Counted from the stretch's first letter, positions 1 through 9,053 are shown. The stretch: 64,000 nucleotides of DNA from Sphingomonas hankookensis (GCF_022664465.1 NZ_JAKREV010000006.1:222446-286445); one strand, 5' to 3'. Numbers and translations are program-made. The notes: generated from the letters alone by a model not told the origin.

Positions 1-973
1 GAAGATCGGGTAGGTGAACAATACGCCGGCCAGGCCGAACGCGATCATCAGCGGCTTGCGCCCGATCCGGTCGCTGAGTGCCCCGGCGACGGGTTGCAGC
101 AGCATGAAGACGAACAGCGTCACGCCGTTGATCTGGCTCGCCACCTCGCGGCTGAAGCCCGAGGTGTTGACGAGGAATTTCTGCATGTAGATGGAATAGG
201 CGTAGAAGGCGAGCGTACCGCCCGCGGTCAGCAGCATGACGACCGCGGTTTCCTTCGGATGCTTGGTCACGAGTTCGAGGAAACCCGACTTGGGCGCGCC
301 CGCCGCCTTGGCGTTGGTGAAGCTATGGCTTTCGGCGAGACCCCGGCGGATCCAGAACACGACGACCGCCAGTACCGCGCCGATCGCGAACGGAATGCGC
401 CAGCCCCATGCATCCAGCGCGGCTTCGCTCATCGTCGATTGCAGCACGAGCAGCACGACGATCGCGAGCAGCTGTCCCGAGATCAGCGTGACATACTGAA
501 ACGACGAGAAGAAACCGCGCCGGTCCTTGCCCGCCATTTCCGAGAGATAGGTCGCGCTGGCGCCATATTCGCCGCCGACCGACAACCCCTGCATCAACCG
601 CGCGATCACCAGCAGGATCGGCGCGGCGACGCCGATCGTCTCGAACCCCGGCGTCAGCGCGATCATCAGCGAGCCGGCGCACATCAGCGTGACCGAGATC
701 GACAGCCCCGCCTTGCGTCCGTGGCGGTCGGCATAGATGCCCATGACCCACGCACCGATCGGCCGCATGACGAACCCGACCGCGAACACCGCCGCGGTGC
801 CGAGCAGCTGCGCGGTGCGATCGTCGCTGGGGAAGAAATGCGGCGCGAAATAGAGCGAGAAGGCGGCATAGACATACCAGTCGAACCATTCGACCAGATT
901 GCCGGTGGACCCGCCGATGATCGCCTTCAGGCGGGCGGCGCGATCGGGGGGGGGCGGATGGGTTGGTGCTCAT
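1..973 (-). CDS. MFS transporter (metabolite:H+ symporter type), 3' end outside window, frame broken near start
   Basis: Inner-membrane major facilitator of the metabolite:H+ symporter type (ShiA/KgtP/ProP-like). The frame covering roughly 930 down to 1 reads a first helix beginning GGSTGNLVEWFDWYVYAAF, then VMRPIGAWVMGIYADRHGRK (the loop 2-3 MFS signature), then SVGGEYGASATYLSE in helix 4; the window edge cuts the C-terminal half. The only sensible start, ATG at 973-971, is out of frame with this body because the run of nine C on the coding strand (946-954) is one base too long. In the body frame a TGA overlaps that ATG and no ATG, GTG or TTG lies between it and helix 1. With eight C the product would start MSTNPSAPPDRAARLKAIIG. 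The cause may be a true frameshift, slippage-type phase variation or a base-calling error. The substrate cannot be told. Confidence 0.75.
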
Positions 974-1079
974 GGACGAGGGCTATCGTGTGCGGCACCG
1001 TACGCCAAGCCCTGACGATGGTGGTAACGCTACCTAGTTCGGTGACAATTCATGTCCGGGGCAAGCCGGAAGCAGGACG

Positions 1080-1853
1080 CTAGAAGCTGCCCTGGACGCT
1101 CGCGCCGGCGGGGAGGCCGGTGAACGGGAGCATCGCCGCACCGTCGCCGGTCATGGCAAAGCGGAGGGCGCCGTCCTCCTCGATCGTCGCGTCCATCAAC
1201 GTGCGGCGGCGTTGCCCTTCGGGCACCAGCCGCACGCGGGTCTGGGTGCCAATATGCTCGGCGGTCAGCAGCATCGCGGGAGTCGGCGTCGCGACGTTGC
1301 CGGGCCTGGTCACGCAATTGCCCGGATCGATCGCGACGCGGCCGTCGGCCATCGCCGACCCGGCGATCGTCGACAGGACGGGCAGGTCGACCTGCCACGT
1401 CGAATCGCAGGCGAAGGGCAGATTGGGTTGCAGCGCGGCGAGCAGCGAGGCGTCGGCCGAGCCGCTCACCCGGTCGAGCCGTACCCCGCCGGGACGCAGC
1501 AGCGCCTGCCCACCCAGATCGGTATCGGCCCCGGTCGCGGTCCAGTCGACCGCGAAGCCGAGGCTGGTCAGGCTGCGCAAGGGGGCGAAATGCCATTCGA
1601 GGCGGCTGCCGCCGGCGATGCCGACCTCGCCGTTCCACACCGTGCCGCCGACGCCGCTGCGCCAGTCGGTATTGCCCGCGATCAGGCTGGCCGGCAGCGT
1701 CGCGACGATCGCCACCGCGAACGAGGCTATGCCGAGCGCGGCGAAGCGGATACTACGCCGACGTGCCAGCAACCTTGAAGGACTCGACAATGCGATCGCG
1801 GCGCTCGACGCTTGGACTGCTTCGCGATGCGGTGCTGCTGTCGTCGGTGGCAT
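1080..1853 (-). CDS. gspN: Type II secretion system protein N (GspN)
   Basis: Bitopic inner-membrane protein of the T2SS, with one transmembrane segment near residues 36-56 (FAALGIASFAVAIVATLPAS) and a periplasmic beta-rich domain. GspN is an accessory component present in only some systems. The domain keeps the WNGEVGIAGGSRLEWHFAPL region typical of the family. The ATG at 1853 has a good ribosome site (AGGGGGGA eight bases upstream) but then overlaps the start of the divergent receptor-like gene by 64 bp; TTG codons at about 1790 and 1771 would avoid this but lack ribosome sites. It is transcribed away from gspJK and lies about 17 kb from the main T2SS locus. Confidence 0.8.
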   Translation of the reverse strand: MPPTTAAPHREAVQASSAAIALSSPSRLLARRRSIRFAALGIASFAVAIVATLPASLIAGNTDWRSGVGGTVWNGEVGIAGGSRLEWHFAPLRSLTSLGFAVDWTATGADTDLGGQALLRPGGVRLDRVSGSADASLLAALQPNLPFACDSTWQVDLPVLSTIAGSAMADGRVAIDPGNCVTRPGNVATPTPAMLLTAEHIGTQTRVRLVPEGQRRRTLMDATIEEDGALRFAMTGDGAAMLPFTGLPAGASVQGSF

Positions 1854-2809
1854 CGGTCGCGTCCCCCCTGATGGCTGCCAAGCGGGGCAAGCGCTCCGCC
1901 GCGTTGCTGGTTCCGCTGAGCGGAGACCGTTCGGCGCTGGGCCTTAGCATACGCAATGCGGCGATGCTTGCCGAAACCGATGCGGCGGCGCTGAGTGTCA
2001 TCGACACCGGCGGCACCCCGGCGGGTGCGGCGACTGCGGCGCGGGCGGCGGTGAAGCGCGGTGCGGGGCTGGTGCTGGGGCCGCTGTCGGCCGCCGAGAC
2101 GCGCGCGGTCGCGGCGGCGGTGGGGCAGCAGGTGCCGGTCGTCGCGCTGACCAACGATGCCGCGGCGCGCGGCGGCGGGGCGTTCGTGTTCGGCATCACC
2201 CCGGCACAGGCGACCGCGGCGATCCTCGGCTATGCCCGGTCGCGCGGGGTGCGGCGGATCGTGGCGGTCGACGACGGCACGCCATGGTCGCAGGCATCGG
2301 TCGCGGCGGCGCGCGCGGCGGAGGCCGATCTGGGGCTGACGATCGTGCCGGTGACGGGGGGCACGCTGCCGCCGGGCGTCGAGGGCGATGCGGCATTCGT
2401 GCCGGGTTCGGCGGTGGCGATCGCGCCGGTGCTGAAGAACCGGGGGATGCAGCTGCTGGCGACGATGCAGACGCTCGATTATCGGCCCGAGGCACTGACC
2501 GCGCTGGAGGGGGCGTGGATCGCCAGCCCCGATCCGGCCAAGTTCGCGACCTTCGCCACCGCCTATGCCGCGCGCAATGGCGGGCGACCGGGGGCGATCG
2601 CGGCGCTGGGCAACGACGCCGCGCTGATCGCCAAGGCGTTGCGCGAGGCCGACCAGATGACGCGCGAGGGCGTGCTGCGCGAAGCCGGGTTCGACGGGGT
2701 GACCGGGCCGGTGCGCTTCCGCTCCGACGGCAGCTGCGCGCGCGACTTCGCGATCCTCGTCCCCACCAACGGCGTGTACGACAAGGTGGCGGAGAGCCGC
2801 GGGGCATGA
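1790..2809 (+). CDS. Periplasmic binding protein (type 1 fold), LpoA/PBP-activator-like
   Basis: Exported type-1 periplasmic-binding-fold protein like the branched-chain amino acid receptors (Peripla_BP_6) and the penicillin-binding-protein activators. After a short export signal (about residues 1-30) it reads AALLVPLSGDRSALGLSIRN, the usual first strand and helix of these receptors, then VLGPLSAAET and VPVVALTNDAA, and ends after VTGPVRFRSDG, a phrase common in such proteins. The ATG at 1790 is chosen for the AAGGA site seven bases upstream; the GTG at 1763 has none. No permease or ATPase follows. Instead the stop overlaps gspJ (ATGA), so it is co-transcribed with T2SS genes and may serve envelope assembly rather than uptake. 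The ligand is unknown. Confidence 0.72.
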   Translation: MRSRRSTLGLLRDAVLLSSVASVASPLMAAKRGKRSAALLVPLSGDRSALGLSIRNAAMLAETDAAALSVIDTGGTPAGAATAARAAVKRGAGLVLGPLSAAETRAVAAAVGQQVPVVALTNDAAARGGGAFVFGITPAQATAAILGYARSRGVRRIVAVDDGTPWSQASVAAARAAEADLGLTIVPVTGGTLPPGVEGDAAFVPGSAVAIAPVLKNRGMQLLATMQTLDYRPEALTALEGAWIASPDPAKFATFATAYAARNGGRPGAIAALGNDAALIAKALREADQMTREGVLREAGFDGVTGPVRFRSDGSCARDFAILVPTNGVYDKVAESRGA

Positions 2810-3339
2810 CGCCGCGCGCGCCCGGCGAGGACGGGTTCACCCTGCTCGAACTGATGATTTCGCTGGGGCTGTTCGCGCTGATCGCCGTCGCGGGGCTGGC
2901 GCTGGTCGACAGCGTGATCGGGGTCGACGGGCGGACCGAGGCGCGGCTGGACCGGGTCGCCGATCTGCAGCGCGCGATGGTGGTGGTGTCGAGCGACCTC
3001 GACCAGATCGCGCCGGGGTCGATGGGCGGCGATGCTGCTGGTCTGCGGTTCCGGCGGAGCGCGCCGGGGGTGGGCGGGCCGCCGATCGGCGTCGGCTACC
3101 GCATCGCCGATGGGCAGTTGCAGCGGGTGGTCGATGGCCGGGCGCAGCTCGTGCTGGATCAGGTGACGGGGGCGCGCTGGCGGTACTTTGACGGCGGCTG
3201 GCTGGACAGCTGGCCCCCCGCGCCCGACCGCGCGCTCGACTGGCCGCGCGCGGTAGTGGTCGAATTGCAGGTCGGCGGGCCGGGCGGCGGCAATCTGCGC
3301 CGGATCGTCACGCTGCCGATTCCGGCGAAGACGACATGA
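2806..3339 (+). CDS. gspJ: T2SS minor pseudopilin GspJ
   Basis: Minor pseudopilin of the type II secretion pseudopilus. Residues 10-25 hold the prepilin-peptidase site and first hydrophobic helix (G^FTLLELMISLGLFALI, with the conserved Glu at +5), and the body has the length (177 residues) and late WP/VVVELQV strand pattern of GspJ. GspJ forms the pseudopilus tip with GspI and GspK. Its ATG overlaps the stop of the upstream receptor-like gene and its own stop overlaps gspK (ATGA), so the three are translationally coupled. The peptidase that would process it (GspO/PilD) is not in the window. Confidence 0.9.
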   Translation: MTPRAPGEDGFTLLELMISLGLFALIAVAGLALVDSVIGVDGRTEARLDRVADLQRAMVVVSSDLDQIAPGSMGGDAAGLRFRRSAPGVGGPPIGVGYRIADGQLQRVVDGRAQLVLDQVTGARWRYFDGGWLDSWPPAPDRALDWPRAVVVELQVGGPGGGNLRRIVTLPIPAKTT

Positions 3340-4214
3340 GCCGCGACGTACGGACAAGCGAACAGGGCATGATCCTGGTCAACGTGCTGATGTTCGTGGC
3401 GATCGCCAGCGGGCTGGTCCTGTTGATGATCAACCGCGAGGAAGTGGCGCTCGACCGCTCGATCCGATCGCGCGAGGCGTCGCGGGCGCTGGCGATCGTG
3501 CGCGGCGGCGAGCTGTCGGCACTGTCGGCGCTGCAACGCGATGCGCAGGTGGCGCTCGAGGCCGATTATCCCGGCGAGCCATGGGGCGCGATCAGCGAGA
3601 ACGGCATCGCGATCGACGGCGGCCGCTTCGACCTTGCCATCGCCGATGCCGAGGGGCGCTTCAACGTCAATTCGGTGCGGCGCGAGCTGGACCCGATCCC
3701 GCAGCTGCTGTTCCTGCGCATCGCCGGCGCGGCGGGGATCGAGGAGGAAAAGGCGGTGGCGGCGATCGCCCTGATCCGCGAACGCGGGCCGGTGCAGGAC
3801 CTGCGCCCGCTGGCGGTGTTCCTGCCGCCCGAACAGGCGCAGCTGCTGGCGCGGATGGTGACTGCGTTGCCGGGCGATACCGCGATCAACCTGAACGCGG
3901 CGACGCCCGAGCTGATGGCGGTGCTGTTCGACCCGCAAAAGGCGGCGCGGCTGATCGCGACGCGCAACCGGCAGGGCTATCTGTCGAAGGACGATCTAGC
4001 GCGCGAGGACGTGACCGCGCCCGGCGGCACGCGGTTCAAGTCCGACCATTATTGGGTCCGCACCCGTGCGACGATCGGCGGCACGGTGCAGCAGGGCGCG
4101 ACGCTGATCCAGCGGGTCGAGCGTAAGGAGGGGGCGGTGACGGTACCGGTCGCGGTGCCGGTCGAGCGGTGGCGCAACGCCGCGATCCCGCCGGAGGTGC
4201 CGGGGTTCGGGTAG
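3336..4214 (+). CDS. gspK: T2SS minor pseudopilin GspK
   Basis: Large minor pseudopilin (292 residues) that caps the pseudopilus. The N-terminal helix follows G^MILVNVLMFVAIASGLVLL near residue 11 and lacks the Glu at +5, as usual for GspK. The large globular insert includes the NVNSVRRELDPIPQLL segment, where other GspK proteins have their FNLN-type motif, and INLNAATPELMAVL near residue 186, a helix-hairpin-helix-like repeat. It ends the gspJ-gspK run; the next 300 bases are repeat-bearing non-coding DNA. Confidence 0.9.
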   Translation: MSRDVRTSEQGMILVNVLMFVAIASGLVLLMINREEVALDRSIRSREASRALAIVRGGELSALSALQRDAQVALEADYPGEPWGAISENGIAIDGGRFDLAIADAEGRFNVNSVRRELDPIPQLLFLRIAGAAGIEEEKAVAAIALIRERGPVQDLRPLAVFLPPEQAQLLARMVTALPGDTAINLNAATPELMAVLFDPQKAARLIATRNRQGYLSKDDLAREDVTAPGGTRFKSDHYWVRTRATIGGTVQQGATLIQRVERKEGAVTVPVAVPVERWRNAAIPPEVPGFG

Positions 4215-4223
4215 GCGGGTAGC

Positions 4224-4248
4224 CAAAGTTCACTAAGTTCACACTCGC
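4224..4248. repeat. Dispersed 25-bp repeat, family G copy 1
   Basis: A 25-base sequence beginning CAAAGTTCACTAAG and ending ACACTCGC recurs exactly at 16748-16772. Both copies lie just after a gene end (gspK and phoX), and both are followed within about 100 bases by a shared TGTAGGAAAGCG stretch, so the repeat unit may be longer and partly degenerate. The rest of 4215-4514 is non-coding. Confidence 0.6.
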
Positions 4249-4409
4249 CACGCTTTGCGCGCTCTTTGTGTTGGGGCTGAGCGGGGGTGTCAAAGAACGT
4301 GGTCGGCAAGCGGCCGGCACGCAGTCTGGCTAGCGTTGAGGTTGTAGGAAAGCGGAAACGACCGGCTGGGCAAGGGGGTGCCGGGTCGATCCCATCGGCC
4401 TGAGCCGCG

Positions 4410-4492
4410 CGTCATCCCAGCGAAGGCTGGGATCTCCCGGTGGTAGCAAGCCGCAGGAGCCGCGGGAGACTCCAGCCTTCGCTGGGGTGACG
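4410..4492. repeat. Paired palindromic (REP-type) repeat, family A copy 1
   Basis: Two inverted copies of a unit reading GTCATCCCAGCGAAGGCTGG face each other across about 30 bases. The same arrangement occurs at 34549-34631, 35624-35704 and 62279-62362. All are intergenic. This is the layout of paired REP elements; no RAYT transposase gene is in the window. Confidence 0.8.
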
Positions 4493-4514
4493 GTCCGATA
4501 TAGCGGATCGACCT

Positions 4515-4739
4515 TTATTTGCCGACGTTTTCAGCCACCGTCACCGGTTTGAGACATCCCTGCTCGCTATAGGCGACCGCCCGTTCCTGCCGCGCCAGCG
4601 GCTCTTCCACCAAGGATCGGATGCGAGCAGTGCCGGTGTTGGCAGCGAGATGAAAGGTTATGGTTTCGCATTTGACGGGCGGAGGCGTGGGCGTCGGCGC
4701 CGGCGGGTCGGTCGTCACGGCAAGCAGCAGCATCAACAT
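4515..4739 (-). CDS. Small exported protein, unknown function
   Basis: A 74-residue protein with a short hydrophobic N-terminus (MLMLLLAV), a proline/threonine-rich stretch (DPPAPTPTPPP) and two cysteines (VKCETI and QGCLKP) that could pair in the periplasm. The ATG at 4739 has a strong ribosome site, AAAGGAG five bases upstream, which is the main reason for calling this short frame a gene. No family is recognised. It stands alone between family-A repeats and yraN. Confidence 0.55.
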   Translation of the reverse strand: MLMLLLAVTTDPPAPTPTPPPVKCETITFHLAANTGTARIRSLVEEPLARQERAVAYSEQGCLKPVTVAENVGK

Positions 4740-4858
4740 GGCATACTCCTTTCAACGTTGTAGAGCCTGCCACAGTTCATGCGGCGTGTCAGTCCGCATT
4801 TCGAACGGATCATCCGTGCTTTATGATGACGGCAACCGATGGCGGGGTGCCGGCAGGC

Positions 4859-5269
4859 TCAATACCCGATCCACGCATTCTCGATATGACGCGGGGGCGT
4901 ACGCGGGGCGAGGAGGATGACATCGATGCGGACGTCGCACCCTTCGGCATAGGTTGGTGCGAGTAGTCCCGCCGCTGCCGCTACCCGCGCGAGGCGGCGT
5001 TCATCGATGGCGTGGTCGAGGTCGGCGGCGGTCGCTCTCGTCTTCACCTCGACGAAGGCGACGATATCGCCCCGCCGTGCGATCAGGTCGACCTCACCCG
5101 CCTTGGTCCGGACCCGACGGGCGAGGATGCGCCAACCTTTCAGTCGCAGCCACCAGCCGGCGATCCGTTCGCCCCGGCGGCCGGCATCGTCGGCGGCGAC
5201 GCGCGAGGCGCGCGAACGGGGGCGGGGCGGGCGGGTGCGCACTTGTCGACTGTGCCGCGCTGCCTGCAC
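4859..5269 (-). CDS. YraN family protein (UPF0102)
   Basis: Member of the UPF0102/YraN family, small cytoplasmic proteins with a restriction-endonuclease-like fold and no settled function. Seen are GRRGERIAGWWLRLKGW, then GEVDLIARRGDIVAFVEVKT, the E-x-D-L and E-V-K motif typical of the fold, and a C-terminal VRIDVILL strand. The GTG start at 5269 has no clear ribosome site; a later GTG giving VRTRPP is equally possible. The family often sits next to rsmI, but here it follows an esterase gene on the same strand with a 12-base gap. Confidence 0.85.
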   Translation of the reverse strand: MQAARHSRQVRTRPPRPRSRASRVAADDAGRRGERIAGWWLRLKGWRILARRVRTKAGEVDLIARRGDIVAFVEVKTRATAADLDHAIDERRLARVAAAAGLLAPTYAEGCDVRIDVILLAPRTPPRHIENAWIGY

Positions 5270-5281
5270 GGCGGCAAGCGA

Positions 5282-6355
5282 TCAGCGCAGCAGGCCGGCG
5301 GAGCGTAGCGCGTTTTCGATCGTGGCCTGCACGCCGCTGGCCGGGGTGGGCTCGCGCCTGGTCGCGCCCGGACGGGTGCCGGCGATCGGGGTGATGCGTT
5401 CAAGGCGGGGGTTCGCTTCGGCCGCCGGTGCCGTGGCGTCGGTCAGGCCCCAACTGCGCGCGATCTCCAGCGTGCTCGACAGGCCGACGTCGAGCATGAA
5501 CGGCCCGGCGGCACCGATCCCGCTATGGCCGTCGACGGGCACGCCGTGGCCCATGCCGGCGATGCGCCATTCCTCGACCAGCGGGCGGCCCGCGGCGTCG
5601 TGCCACGCGCGGCGCGACCAGTTGGCGGCGCCGGTGCGCTCGGTCGGGTCGGCGGGCAGCGCGTGGACGGCGCGCCATTGGTCGACCAGCGCATCGCTGT
5701 TGGCGACGACCACCGTCGGGTCGGCGGTGCCGTGCCAGATCGCGACGCGGGGGAAGCGGGTGGCCGGGGCGATCGCCCGCGCGGCGGCGGGCTGTCCGCG
5801 CATCCGCTCCAGCGCGGCGCGGACGCCGATCGCGGTGCCATAGGGCAGGCCGCCGATGATCGCGCCCGCGGCGAAGCGTTCGGGCCAGGTCGCCAGCAGC
5901 ACCGCGGTCATCGCCCCGCCGGCCGACAGGCCGGTGACGAAGACCCGCGCCGGATCGATCGCATGCTCCGTCACCACGGCGTCGATCATCGCGACGATCG
6001 ATTCCGCCTCGCCACCGATCCGGGCGATGTCGGCATCCTCGAACCAGTTGAAGCACAGATTGGCGTTGTTGGCGCGGCGCTGTTCAGGAAGCAGCACGAC
6101 GAAGCCTTGCGCGTCGGCCAGCGTCGACCAGCCGGTACCATGGTCGTACACCGCGGCATTCTGGGTACAGCCATGCAACGCCACGACCAGCGCGGCGCCG
6201 GGACGCAGGTTGGCGGGCACATGGACCCGCGCGCGCAGATTGCCCGGATCGGGCGCGAAACCAGTCAGGTCGTGCAGCCGGTCGGGAACGTCGGAGGCCG
6301 TTCCTGCAGCGCGCATGCGCGACAGGTTGGTCAGCGTGTCGGAGAGCGAAACCAT
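5282..6355 (-). CDS. PHB depolymerase family esterase
   Basis: Alpha/beta hydrolase of the poly(3-hydroxybutyrate) depolymerase/LpqC type (Esterase_phd), 357 residues. The core holds ALVVALHGCTQNA (oxyanion region), VFVTGLSAGGAMTAVL with the nucleophilic serine in G-L-S-A-G, VAIWHGTADPTV for the acid, and GMGHGVPVD with the late histidine. No secretion signal is obvious, so it may act on intracellular polymer or short esters. The ATG at 6355 is preferred (AAGG about ten bases upstream); the longer frame to 6430 lacks support. A phasin-like gene lies 3 kb away, but the two are not in one operon. Confidence 0.85.
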   Translation of the reverse strand: MVSLSDTLTNLSRMRAAGTASDVPDRLHDLTGFAPDPGNLRARVHVPANLRPGAALVVALHGCTQNAAVYDHGTGWSTLADAQGFVVLLPEQRRANNANLCFNWFEDADIARIGGEAESIVAMIDAVVTEHAIDPARVFVTGLSAGGAMTAVLLATWPERFAAGAIIGGLPYGTAIGVRAALERMRGQPAAARAIAPATRFPRVAIWHGTADPTVVVANSDALVDQWRAVHALPADPTERTGAANWSRRAWHDAAGRPLVEEWRIAGMGHGVPVDGHSGIGAAGPFMLDVGLSSTLEIARSWGLTDATAPAAEANPRLERITPIAGTRPGATRREPTPASGVQATIENALRSAGLLR

Positions 6356-6804
6356 GAATCGGGTGCCTTCAATCGCGGGGTCCGGAGGGACGATTGCAAT
6401 AGGATATGGCGGTGATGCTGCGCTGCACAATAGGGGTGGGGCGAAGTAGGGTCGATTGGTGGAGGGGAGCGTGCATGTAGTTGGGCGAGTGAGATTATCT
6501 TCGTCCGATCGGTACCCCGCGAAGGGGGGGGCAGGGCCGCACAGGTTGTCCTGCCGTTACTCTGGCCCCCCCTTGCGCGGGGGTACGCCATTGGTTGGGG
6601 GACGCCCTAGTGCGGTCTTCCCGATACCCGTCGCGACCGGCTCCCCTGCCTGCACGACGGTATTAATGCTGGTAAAGGCGTCTCGTTCTGCCGAACCGTA
6701 GGCAAGAAGCGGTACCCCGTATCGAGTCCGGGGTGACGATGGTGTGGGGACGTTGGACGTCTATCGATCGTGGAGCGGCGCGGCATAGGCGGCGCGGGTC
6801 CATA
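6356..6804. other. Non-coding stretch upstream of the esterase
   Basis: About 450 bases with no frame that has a ribosome site or recognisable protein. It contains a GC-rich run near 6569-6586 that can fold (CCCCCC...GCGGGGG) and a half-copy of the family-C repeat near 6725-6742 (GAGTCCGGGGTGACG). The esterase promoter should lie at its left end, but I could not place it. Confidence 0.5.
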
Positions 6805-6881
6805 TGGTCGGGGAGAGAGGATTCGAACCTCCGGCCCCTGCCTCCCGAAGGCAGTGCTCTACCAGGCTGAGCTACTCCCCG
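6805..6881 (-). tRNA. tRNA-Pro (anticodon CGG)
   Basis: Cloverleaf on the minus strand: acceptor CGGGGAG pairs with CTCCCCG, the D arm has AGCTCAGCCTGGTAGAGC, the anticodon stem is CTGCC/GGCAG around loop TTCGGGA (anticodon CGG), and the T arm has GGTTCGAATCC. The CCA end is encoded. It stands alone between the esterase and lepA. Confidence 0.95.
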
Positions 6882-7046
6882 ACGGAGTATCGGCAGGGCT
6901 GCGAAAGGCGCCTGCCGTTGCTTGGAGGCGCGCCTATAGCGGGAGGGTTCGGGGTCCGCAAGCGGGATTCGTATGCACCCTGTTTGGCTTTGGCGGGGAA
7001 GCTGCTAGGGGCTCGGGCGACCCCACCTCTTTTCGATTGTGTGACC

Positions 7047-8855
7047 GTGGCCACTCCGCTCGACAAACTGCGTAATTTCTCGATCATCGCCCATATCGAC
7101 CATGGCAAGTCGACGCTGGCCGACCGGCTGATCCAGCGCACCGGCGGCCTCGCCGAGCGCGAGATGTCGGCGCAGGTGCTCGACAATATGGAGATCGAGA
7201 AGGAACGCGGCATCACCATCAAGGCGCAGACCGTGCGCCTCGAATGGAAGGGCCATGTCCTGAACCTGATGGACACGCCGGGCCATGTCGATTTTGCGTA
7301 CGAAGTGTCGCGGTCGCTGGCGGCGTGTGAAGGCGCACTGCTGGTGGTCGACGCGGCGCAGGGCGTGGAGGCGCAGACGCTGGCGAACGTCTATCAATCG
7401 ATCGAGCATGATCATGAGATCATACCCGTAATCAACAAGATCGACCTGCCCGCCGCCGAACCGGACAAGGTCAAGGCCGAGATCGAAGACCTGATCGGGC
7501 TCGACACGTCGCGCGCGGTGCTGGCGTCGGCGAAGGCCGGGATCGGCATCGACGAAATCCTCGACGCGATCGTCGAGCAGATTCCCGCGCCGAAGGGCGA
7601 TGCGAGTGCGCCGTTGAAGGCGATGCTGGTCGACAGCTGGTACGACCCGTATCTGGGCGTCGTCATCCTGATCCGCGTGATCGACGGATCGATCCGCAAG
7701 GGCCAGCAGATCAAATTCATGAACGCCGACACGACCCATCTGGTCGACCGGGTGGGGGCGTTCCGGCCGAAGATCGAGCAGCTGCCCGATCTGGGGCCCG
7801 GCGAGATCGGCTTCATCACGGCGCAGATCAAGGAAGTGGCGCAGACGATGGTCGGCGACACGATCACCGATGCCAAGCGCCCGACCGCCGAAGCACTGCC
7901 CGGGTTCAAGGAAGTGCAGTCGGTGGTGTTCTGCGGCCTGTTCCCGGTCGATGCAGCCGATTTCGACAAGCTGCGCGAGTCGATCAGCAAGCTGCGGCTG
8001 AACGACGCCAGCTTCACCTTCGAAATGGAAAGCTCGGCGGCGCTGGGCTTCGGCTTCCGCTGCGGGTTCCTGGGACTGCTGCACCTGGAGATCATCCAGG
8101 AGCGGTTGACGCGCGAGTATGACCTCGACCTGATCACCACCGCGCCGTCGGTGGTGTACCAGATCGAGCTGACCCATCCCGATCCGGCGGGCATTACCGA
8201 GATCGACCTGCACAACCCGGCCGACATGCCCGACGTCAACAAGATCAAGACGATCAGCGAGCCGTGGATCAAGGCGACGATCTATGTCCCCGACGAATAT
8301 CTGGGCGGCATATTGAAGCTGTGCCAGGACCGGCGCGGTATCCAGATGAACCTGACCTATGTCAGCGGGCGCGCGCAGGCGACCTATGAGCTGCCGCTCA
8401 ACGAGGTCGTGTTCGACTTTTACGACCGGTTGAAGTCGCTGTCGAAGGGCTATGCCAGCTTCGATTACGAGCAGATCGGATATCGCGAAGGCGACCTCGT
8501 CAAGATGAGCATCCTCGTCAACGAGGAGCCGGTCGATGCGCTGTCGATGATCGTCCACCGCGGCACGGCCGAGGTGCGCGGGCGCGGCATGGTCGAGCGG
8601 TTGAAGGAACTGATCCCGCGCCACCTGTTCAAGATCCCGATCCAGGCGGCGATCGGCGGCAAGGTGATCGCGCGCGAGACGATCAGCGCGATGCGCAAGG
8701 ACGTGACCGCGAAATGCTATGGCGGCGACGCCAGCCGCAAGCGCAAGCTGCTCGACAAGCAGAAGAAGGGCAAGGCGAAGATGCGCGAATACGGGTCGGT
8801 CAGCATCCCGCAGGAAGCGTTCATCGCCGCGCTCAGGATGGGCGACGACAACTGA
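7047..8855 (+). CDS. lepA: Elongation factor 4 (LepA), back-translocating GTPase
   Basis: Ribosome-associated GTPase LepA/EF4, which binds the ribosome and can reverse translocation. The G1 motif is [14 protein letters not shown] near residue 15, followed by the switch region with [13 protein letters not shown]3 DTPGHVDF and G4 NKIDLP. Later come the EF-G-like domains III and V ([17 protein letters not shown]) and the LepA-specific C-terminal tail ending [19 protein letters not shown], the tRNA/ribosome contact region. The length is about 602 residues, normal for the family. The start is GTG at 7047 or 7041, neither with a strong ribosome site; the open frame further upstream crosses the tRNA and is not coding. 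A strong terminator follows. Confidence 0.97.
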   Translation: MATPLDKLRNFSIIAHIDHGKSTLADRLIQRTGGLAEREMSAQVLDNMEIEKERGITIKAQTVRLEWKGHVLNLMDTPGHVDFAYEVSRSLAACEGALLVVDAAQGVEAQTLANVYQSIEHDHEIIPVINKIDLPAAEPDKVKAEIEDLIGLDTSRAVLASAKAGIGIDEILDAIVEQIPAPKGDASAPLKAMLVDSWYDPYLGVVILIRVIDGSIRKGQQIKFMNADTTHLVDRVGAFRPKIEQLPDLGPGEIGFITAQIKEVAQTMVGDTITDAKRPTAEALPGFKEVQSVVFCGLFPVDAADFDKLRESISKLRLNDASFTFEMESSAALGFGFRCGFLGLLHLEIIQERLTREYDLDLITTAPSVVYQIELTHPDPAGITEIDLHNPADMPDVNKIKTISEPWIKATIYVPDEYLGGILKLCQDRRGIQMNLTYVSGRAQATYELPLNEVVFDFYDRLKSLSKGYASFDYEQIGYREGDLVKMSILVNEEPVDALSMIVHRGTAEVRGRGMVERLKELIPRHLFKIPIQAAIGGKVIARETISAMRKDVTAKCYGGDASRKRKLLDKQKKGKAKMREYGSVSIPQEAFIAALRMGDDN

Positions 8856-8884
8856 CGCGCCCGCGGCGCCGAGCAAACATGGAA

Positions 8885-8917
8885 AGGGCCGGCGCTGTGG
8901 CAGCGCCGGCCCTTTTT
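8885..8917 (+). terminator. Rho-independent terminator after lepA
   Basis: Stem AGGGCCGGCGCTG with CAGCGCCGGCCCT around a short TGG-type loop, followed directly by TTTTT. It lies 30 bases after the lepA stop. Confidence 0.9.
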
Positions 8918-8939
8918 AGTGCCGCGTGATCCGCAAACG

Positions 8940-9053
8940 TCAGGCGATGGCGTGCAGCACCATCTGCACCGTCAGCGCAACACCGGCCCAACCCAGCGCG
9001 GTCATGCCGACGAGGGTGGCAATGGTGGTACGACCCGAATATTTGATGTGCAT
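8940..9053 (-). CDS. 37-residue single-pass membrane protein
   Basis: A very short frame on the minus strand: MHIKYSGRTT, then a hydrophobic helix about residues 11-35 (IATLVGMTALGWAGVALTV), ending VLHAIA and TGA. The ATG at 9053 follows a purine-rich ribosome site (CAGGAGGGTGAGAGG), which is strong evidence for translation. It is too short for ordinary gene calling and I know no family. It converges on the lepA terminator. Confidence 0.6.
   Translation of the reverse strand: MHIKYSGRTTIATLVGMTALGWAGVALTVQMVLHAIA

Noticed and set aside
2284..2805. Extension of gspJ upstream through the receptor-like gene
   Set aside because: The extension is that gene read in another frame; the prepilin leader starts at the ATG at 2806.
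6456..6701. An 81-codon plus-strand frame in the esterase upstream region
   Set aside because: No ribosome site, repeat-like composition and no recognisable sequence.
6804..7046. Extension of lepA upstream to 6804
   Set aside because: It would translate across the minus-strand tRNA-Pro; family alignment puts the start at about 7041-7047.
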